This document shows positions 59,691 through 64,000 of a DNA stretch of 64,000 bases, piece by piece (within the stretch, counting starts at the first letter, position 1; each line of letters opens with the position of its first letter). The notes under the pieces were generated by a model. That model had not been told where the DNA came from. It was given only the letters and a program-made list of their open reading frames with translations, and did not search any database. Source of the DNA: 0-14-0-20-45-22 sp041645495. GTDB lineage: Bacteria; Fidelibacterota; UBA2242. Both the position numbers and the translations under genes were made by a program. The stretch is taken from positions 15,298 to 79,297 of the forward strand of contig JBAZPZ010000001.1 in NCBI GenBank assembly GCA_041645495.1, written 5' to 3'.

Positions 59691-60134
59691 TTAGTAATAG
59701 TCGGTTTTTACGACGACAAACTGACTGCCACTGATTTCAGCAACGAGCGAAACAAGATGCATCAACTCATCTTCGTTTTGGGCAGCCTTTAGCACTTCAT
59801 CGTTAACGAGAATGGTCGCCGTGAGTTTGCCGGGTGAGCCATAGGTATTCGCCGAATAGGCGACGACGTGAGCGTAGAATTCGCTGTTTTGTGTAAAACT
59901 GATGCTCCACGGCAACGACTGTGAACGGAGCGTAATCTGATTCCCATCGGCGTCATAATACTGGATCAAACAAGAATCGATATTCTCGCCGGTCACCTGA
60001 TATGTTACGGCATAATCGACCGAAACGATGTATTTGTACCGGATCGGATTCTCTTCGCAAGCATTGATCGTCAGGACGAAAAGCAGAGCGAGAATGCCCG
60101 GACTAAATTTTATTATTTTTCCCGGATAAACCAT
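59691..60134 (-). CDS. Putative lipoprotein, unknown function
   Basis: A 147-residue protein with a lipoprotein signal (SPGILALLFVLTINAC, lipidated C26 expected), then a beta-rich domain KYIVSVDYAVTYQVTGENID, LTATILVNDEVLKAAQNEDE. Ends VVVKTDYY. It shares no base with its neighbour: its ATG is at 60134 and the upstream gene stop begins at 60135. It probably sits in the envelope facing the periplasm. No family recognised. Confidence 0.72.
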   Translation of the reverse strand: MVYPGKIIKFSPGILALLFVLTINACEENPIRYKYIVSVDYAVTYQVTGENIDSCLIQYYDADGNQITLRSQSLPWSISFTQNSEFYAHVVAYSANTYGSPGKLTATILVNDEVLKAAQNEDELMHLVSLVAEISGSQFVVVKTDYY

Positions 60135-60686
60135 CTATTGACCGTTTCCAAACAGCAGGGAAAACCGGATGCCGTAGTAATTGATTGCGCTGTTGAAGTT
60201 GGCGTAGATTTCGGTTCCAAACCCGAATTCCCTGGCAGACGGAATACGGAAAAAGAGTTGACCGTTTAGTACAAGTCCAACGCTGTTGGTTTGTCCCCAA
60301 ATTGTAATTAGACCTGGCGTATCCGGAATCTTGGCTTTGCCAAAGTTTAGCGACGGACCGACAAACGCCGCCGCCAGAAAATGACGCGATGTGTCACAAA
60401 TCCCGGCGCTGAAATGAAACGTGTTCACGATGTAGTTCGTTCCGCCGGTAAGTCCTTGCGTCATATCGAGACCGGCCTGATAAAAAATCCGCCTTCCAAA
60501 CTGATAATTCAAAGCGATGTTATTGCCGTTTCCCCAGCGGGAAAAAACCGGATAACTGGCGCCTGTACTAAGGTTGATCCACTCGATTTTGTTCTTAAAA
60601 AACGGTTTGGCGGAAATCGTTTCGGAAATCGAAAGCAGAATCACTGTGCTTATTAGAAGAAGAAAACGTAGGACTTTTATTTTCAT
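60135..60686 (-). CDS. Outer-membrane beta-barrel-like protein
   Basis: A 183-residue protein with a signal peptide (KVLRFLLLISTVILLSISET) and alternating hydrophobic strands ending in an aromatic-rich YYGIRFSLLFGNGQ, as in small outer-membrane barrels. The family is not recognised. It directly abuts the lipoprotein gene, suggesting that the two proteins work together in the envelope. It lies 12 bases after the uvrA remnant. Confidence 0.65.
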   Translation of the reverse strand: MKIKVLRFLLLISTVILLSISETISAKPFFKNKIEWINLSTGASYPVFSRWGNGNNIALNYQFGRRIFYQAGLDMTQGLTGGTNYIVNTFHFSAGICDTSRHFLAAAFVGPSLNFGKAKIPDTPGLITIWGQTNSVGLVLNGQLFFRIPSAREFGFGTEIYANFNSAINYYGIRFSLLFGNGQ

Positions 60687-60698
60687 GCGAACTTATGT

Positions 60699-60872
60699 TC
60701 AGGATTCGGTGAGGAATTTTAGATAGCGCCCCGTTACGCTTTGCGGATTTCTGGCAAGGTCTTCCGGAGTGCTGACGCCGGTGAACACCACGATCTTCTT
60801 TTTTGGAATCGCGATGTCGATGTTTTTCAGATTATGCGTCCGCGCCCCGCGAACAATAATTTCGTCTCTCAA
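60699..60872 (-). pseudogene. uvrA: uvrA remnant: N- and C-terminal ends joined
   Basis: A 57-residue frame. The first 33 residues are the UvrA N-terminus (RDEIIVRGARTHNLKNIDIA, IPKKKIVVFTGVS), stopping just where the Walker A GSGKSS should come. The next residues TPEDLARNPQSVTGRYLKFL match the UvrA C-terminus. Around 900 residues, including both ATPase sites and zinc modules, are missing, and the frame is kept across the junction at about 60770. Start taken as TTG at 60872; the frame is open to 60917. Not functional in excision repair. Confidence 0.82.
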
Positions 60873-61000
60873 TTCGCTTTGACCTCTCGTGTTAAAGTCA
60901 ACCGATCCTCTTACCAATCTGCATTGACAGAACGGTCGGTAATTTAATCAGAGACGGATTAGATTGCCATAAATGGATTCGCGCGAATTCCGGATTTTAA

Positions 61001-62290
61001 CTATTTCCAGTAACCGGAACGAATCTTGACATAGTAAACGAGGTTTTTCAGGTTTGTCAGCGATTCGGAAAGGTCATCTCCGAACGCCATTGCGAAGCCA
61101 ACGACAACCGTGTGAACTTCGCCCGCGGCAAAGTCGAACGGACCGACCGAAATCATGCTTCGTACGTCTGTGCCTTCCTGCGTGTCCAACCAGCCGGTTC
61201 TTTTCACCGGATCGCCGGTGAATGTGAACTTCGACGACAAACCTGTCGTCGGATCGATCATATGTCGTCCGGAGTTTGATAAGCCTTGCAGAACCAGATA
61301 GATCTCTTCGGGCGTACCAAAACCAGTCTGACCAAAATCCGGATCGCCATAATAGTATTTCCGTATGACGCTATGACTTGAAGCTCTCAGCTCAGTTCCG
61401 TTGACTTTCGGAGATTGCAGAAATGTATATCCCGCCGTTTGGTGTGACGCCCAAACGAGGATTGTATAAACCGAGTCGGTTACCGGATCGACCTTTGTGG
61501 TATATCGCTGAGGCGTGTAAGTATAGGACATTTCGCGGAGCATATCATAGCCGGTGCGATTTGAGTCCGGAGAAATTTCATCCAAATCGGTATCCGCCCA
61601 GAAACCGATATAGGCGTCCTGAATCGGCGCCAATGAATCATTGTAAAGATCGTACCGGAAGAAAAGAACGTATGGAATGTTCTCCTGATTTTGAAGATAG
61701 ATGCGGTCGGTTTGATAACCAAAAATATGCGCGACGACCCGAAGTCCTTTGATCGGTTTTGCGATGTACGATTCGGTTTTTGTCGTATCGCTGAAGAGAA
61801 CGCTCAGAGCCATATCGTCGCCGTAAATCTTCACGTTGTGACTCGTATCGACCGGAGCACCGTACTTAGACGGCCAGTTGGCGCCTTTCAATGGTAAATC
61901 CTGAGAATTCAGGACAAAAAGTCCCGTCTTTACACCATCTTTTTCCGGCGTGAGATTGTTTTGCCACCAACCGACATTCGCACGAACGTCGCCCTCGACT
62001 TTTCCTGCAATCCATAATCCGCAATTGGCGATGAAGGATCCATAGTCATATTCCTGTGCTTCAACAAATTCCTCTGGGGCGTCAAATCCCGCCGATGAAA
62101 TGTAGAAATTATTACGAAGATAAATTCTGAATTTGCCCGGTGTAAACTCTGAAATATCATAAACCGGCAAATGCTCAAACTGAGTACCATTAGACGGTGT
62201 GCCAGTCGGACTCGATTCTTCACAACTCGATGACAGGACAGATAAACACCCAAATAAAGAGATAATCATCAATAGATATCGAGTCTTCAT
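61001..62290 (-). CDS. Large putative lipoprotein, unknown function
   Basis: A 429-residue protein from MKTRYLLMIISLFGCLSVLS with a lipobox LSSSC (C23), preceded by GGGGAAAA. The mature part is beta-rich with repeated aromatic and Gly-Asp motifs (YDYGSFIANCGLWIAGKVEG, FRYDLYNDSLAPIQDAYIGF). Proteins of this size and signal are frequent in FCB-group genomes, often surface-exposed, but no family can be named. An upstream ATG at 62317 lies in the neighbouring gene and is rejected. Confidence 0.72.
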   Translation of the reverse strand: MKTRYLLMIISLFGCLSVLSSSCEESSPTGTPSNGTQFEHLPVYDISEFTPGKFRIYLRNNFYISSAGFDAPEEFVEAQEYDYGSFIANCGLWIAGKVEGDVRANVGWWQNNLTPEKDGVKTGLFVLNSQDLPLKGANWPSKYGAPVDTSHNVKIYGDDMALSVLFSDTTKTESYIAKPIKGLRVVAHIFGYQTDRIYLQNQENIPYVLFFRYDLYNDSLAPIQDAYIGFWADTDLDEISPDSNRTGYDMLREMSYTYTPQRYTTKVDPVTDSVYTILVWASHQTAGYTFLQSPKVNGTELRASSHSVIRKYYYGDPDFGQTGFGTPEEIYLVLQGLSNSGRHMIDPTTGLSSKFTFTGDPVKRTGWLDTQEGTDVRSMISVGPFDFAAGEVHTVVVGFAMAFGDDLSESLTNLKNLVYYVKIRSGYWK

Positions 62291-62300
62291 TTTTCCCCTT

Positions 62301-63212
62301 TTACCATAAAAATCCAAACGTCCAATTGACAGATGGAACGATTTTTAATTTAGTTTTACGATGCCAGTCACCCCCTTTTTCTTTAGCATAATACGATCCC
62401 ACTGCCAAACAAGCTGATGGTGATGAAATGAAATGCGTAAATGGCGTCCCCGCAAATCCGGCTTCCAGCAATCCGCCTATAAAACCGAACTTGTACGAAT
62501 CTTCGTTGAAATTGAATGAAAAGATATGCTCCAGTATCTCCGGGTCAAAATGAAATGTCCCTCCTCCGGCTCCGATGCCATAATACAAACCCTGAAGGTT
62601 CGGTTTTTGGTAACGCCTGATACTAAAGGTGTAAATATTCAAATCATGAATTTCGAAAATCGCTTCCTCGGGTTCAGCGGCGACATGAGCCAGATTTTTA
62701 CTATATGAATATGAGAATCTGACCTCGGCCTGATATTTCTTCAGTCTTCTTCCGTAAGTCAAGTCCGTCCATTGTAAGATAAGACGCGCCGGTTTGATCG
62801 TCAGGTAGTTTTTTTTGTTCGCCGATAGGTTGGATTTATCCGGAAACGGTGGCGTCGGTGGATTGAGATTACCAGTCAGTTTGACCAATTCATCCCACGT
62901 CGAATAACTCCAGACAGTGTTTTTGTTCAATTCGACGACGGCATCGAAGGCGTTGTAGTTGATGTGCAATTGTCGTTGAGTCGCAAGTTGTGACGGACGA
63001 ACCACGGAATCGGAACGACTGATCCGCTCAATCACGGTCGTGTCGATGACGAAGAGACTTTTCCCCGACACGACGAACAGTTCGTCTTTCTTCAGTCCAA
63101 TCGGTTTCCCTTCGATTTTCCCGCCGTTTATTAGAAATATCGTCGTCATTTCCGAAAATGCTGACACCGCTGTTACCAATACCATTGTCAGGCAGAAAAT
63201 TAATCTTTTCAC
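62301..63212 (-). CDS. Putative envelope protein, unknown function
   Basis: About 303 residues from a GTG start with GGAGG five bases upstream. Signal peptide (KRLIFCLTMVLVTAVSAFSE), then a small N-terminal beta domain (IFLINGGKIEGKPIGLKKDE) and a C-terminal glycine and aromatic-rich part (GLYYGIGAGGGTFHFDPEIL) suggesting a barrel or adhesion fold. It precedes the 429-residue lipoprotein by only ten bases, so the two are probably cotranscribed. Confidence 0.68.
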   Translation of the reverse strand: MKRLIFCLTMVLVTAVSAFSEMTTIFLINGGKIEGKPIGLKKDELFVVSGKSLFVIDTTVIERISRSDSVVRPSQLATQRQLHINYNAFDAVVELNKNTVWSYSTWDELVKLTGNLNPPTPPFPDKSNLSANKKNYLTIKPARLILQWTDLTYGRRLKKYQAEVRFSYSYSKNLAHVAAEPEEAIFEIHDLNIYTFSIRRYQKPNLQGLYYGIGAGGGTFHFDPEILEHIFSFNFNEDSYKFGFIGGLLEAGFAGTPFTHFISSPSACLAVGSYYAKEKGGDWHRKTKLKIVPSVNWTFGFLW

Positions 63213-63229
63213 CACTTCCTCCAATTATC

Positions 63230-64000
63230 TCACCTGATGACCGCGCATTTAAGAATCCGCCTCTTCGTTCCGGCGCTCAGACAGACGAAATAAATTCCGG
63301 ATGAGAGTCCATCCGCCTGCCACTGTATTATCGTTTCCTGTTCAAGGCCGGCGATAATTGGCATTTCCATTACCAGTTCCCCGGTCACGGAAAATATCTT
63401 CAGATTTCCTCGATCGAATCCCGGAAGACGATAGGAAATTTGCGCTGATTGATTGAACGGATTCGGCTTCACCGAAAGCATACTCTCACCGTTTTGCTTT
63501 TCGGGAATTTTGATCGAAGTTACTCTTTCGCGCGTCACCTGTCCATCGTATGCAACCGACGATAAGCGATAAAGCAACCGATTTCCCGGCTGAACAGCTT
63601 CATCAACAAATTCGTAATCCGTCGCCTGACTGACGGAACCTCGCGCACAGAGCGCCGGAGATGAGCGAAAGTCAGCGATCTGATCGTAACTCGGTTTCTC
63701 CGCGTCTTTCCGCTCTAAGATGAATCCTAAATTCTCAAATTCCGATTCCGTCCGCCAGTGCAAACGAACCTGCAGGTCAACGACTTCCGCTTCAAAATCC
63801 GAGAGCGTCACCGGTAGAGATTGATCGCCTTGAAATAGACTCGTTCCCGTCGAATAAATCGCATCGAATCCCAGCAAGTCGCCGATCGTCGGCGCTAAGT
63901 CGGTCTGGTACTTTGTTTCGGTAATTACCTGATTCTGACCAACATTTTTTCCAACCGCAAACAGGAAAACATGCTGGTCATATTCGACGGTATCGCCGTG
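63230..64000 (-). CDS. Phosphatase-like protein with C-terminal sorting domain (5' part beyond window)
   Basis: The frame is open to the window edge. The first visible residues HGDTVEYDQHVFLFAVGKNV and TDLAPTIGDLLGF match the C-terminal end of alkaline-phosphatase/sulfatase-superfamily enzymes. A beta-sandwich segment follows (LSDFEAEVVDLQVRLHWRTE). The last 80 residues, NPFNQSAQISYRLPGFDRGN and LKIFSVTGELV to GIYFVCLSAGTKRRILKCAV, match the Por-type/FlgD-like C-terminal sorting domain. This implies export by a type IX-like system. Enzyme class is inferred from little sequence. Confidence 0.78.
   Translation of the reverse strand, partial: HGDTVEYDQHVFLFAVGKNVGQNQVITETKYQTDLAPTIGDLLGFDAIYSTGTSLFQGDQSLPVTLSDFEAEVVDLQVRLHWRTESEFENLGFILERKDAEKPSYDQIADFRSSPALCARGSVSQATDYEFVDEAVQPGNRLLYRLSSVAYDGQVTRERVTSIKIPEKQNGESMLSVKPNPFNQSAQISYRLPGFDRGNLKIFSVTGELVMEMPIIAGLEQETIIQWQADGLSSGIYFVCLSAGTKRRILKCAVIR

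Overview
The window reads as a chromosomal segment of a Gram-negative-type bacterium, probably from the FCB superphylum or a neighbouring candidate phylum. Support for this comes from signal-peptide and lipobox proteins, an outer-membrane-like beta-barrel, a C-terminal Por/FlgD-like sorting domain on the protein at the right edge, and a heptose-kinase-like gene. GC is moderate and is visibly lower in the 47-48.5 kb stretch. No species can be named from the sequence alone.

Layout. (1) 1-8.9 kb is accessory metabolism. It holds the 3' part of manA, a DUF1330 protein, an EamA transporter, a CARF plus nuclease-fold protein whose active site looks degenerate, a four-gene operon (two D-Ala-D-Ala-ligase-like ATP-grasp enzymes, a GNAT acetyltransferase, a lysine 2,3-aminomutase-like radical SAM enzyme), a PAQR/hemolysin III protein and a GH10-like secreted protein. 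(2) 8.9-40.9 kb is one uninterrupted minus-strand translation/transcription supercluster. In transcription order it runs tRNA-Thr(TGT)-Tyr-Gly-Thr(GGT)-tuf2-rpmG-tRNA-Trp-secE-nusG-rplKAJL-rpoBC-rpsLG-fusA-tuf1, then the S10, spc and alpha operons, ending at rplQ. It encodes 33 ribosomal proteins, three RNA polymerase subunits, EF-G, two EF-Tu copies, IF-1, SecY, SecE, NusG and Map. The adk gene that often sits between secY and map is absent. A strong intrinsic terminator follows rplQ.

(3) 41.2-48.8 kb is a minus-strand signalling island. It holds a TPR-containing histidine-kinase-like protein, a receiver-domain protein with a C-terminal domain I do not recognise, a MerR regulator, a VIT/vWA protein, and a stand-alone copy of the same unrecognised C-terminal domain. 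This is the best candidate for an undescribed system. (4) 49-50.7 kb is a defence/mobile-like patch: an AAA/DUF4143 ATPase and a RelE/ParE-type toxin-antitoxin pair. (5) 50.7-52.2 kb is a sigma-54 activator with an N-terminal CARF-like domain, the second CARF protein of the window. (6) 52.3-58.1 kb is carbohydrate metabolism: nucleotide-sugar epimerase, heptose-phosphate-type kinase, glycogen synthase, GH57 branching enzyme, and then an RRM protein.

(7) 58.5-64 kb contains broken genes and envelope proteins. A GH16 gene and an acyl-CoA-synthetase-like gene are fused tail to tail at one junction. A uvrA gene has lost nearly all of its middle. Around them are lipoproteins, a beta-barrel and a phosphatase-like sorted protein cut by the window edge. 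The two junctions lie 2 kb apart, so an assembly fault must be excluded before any biological reading. No CRISPR array, cas gene, rRNA, insertion sequence or complete prophage was seen.
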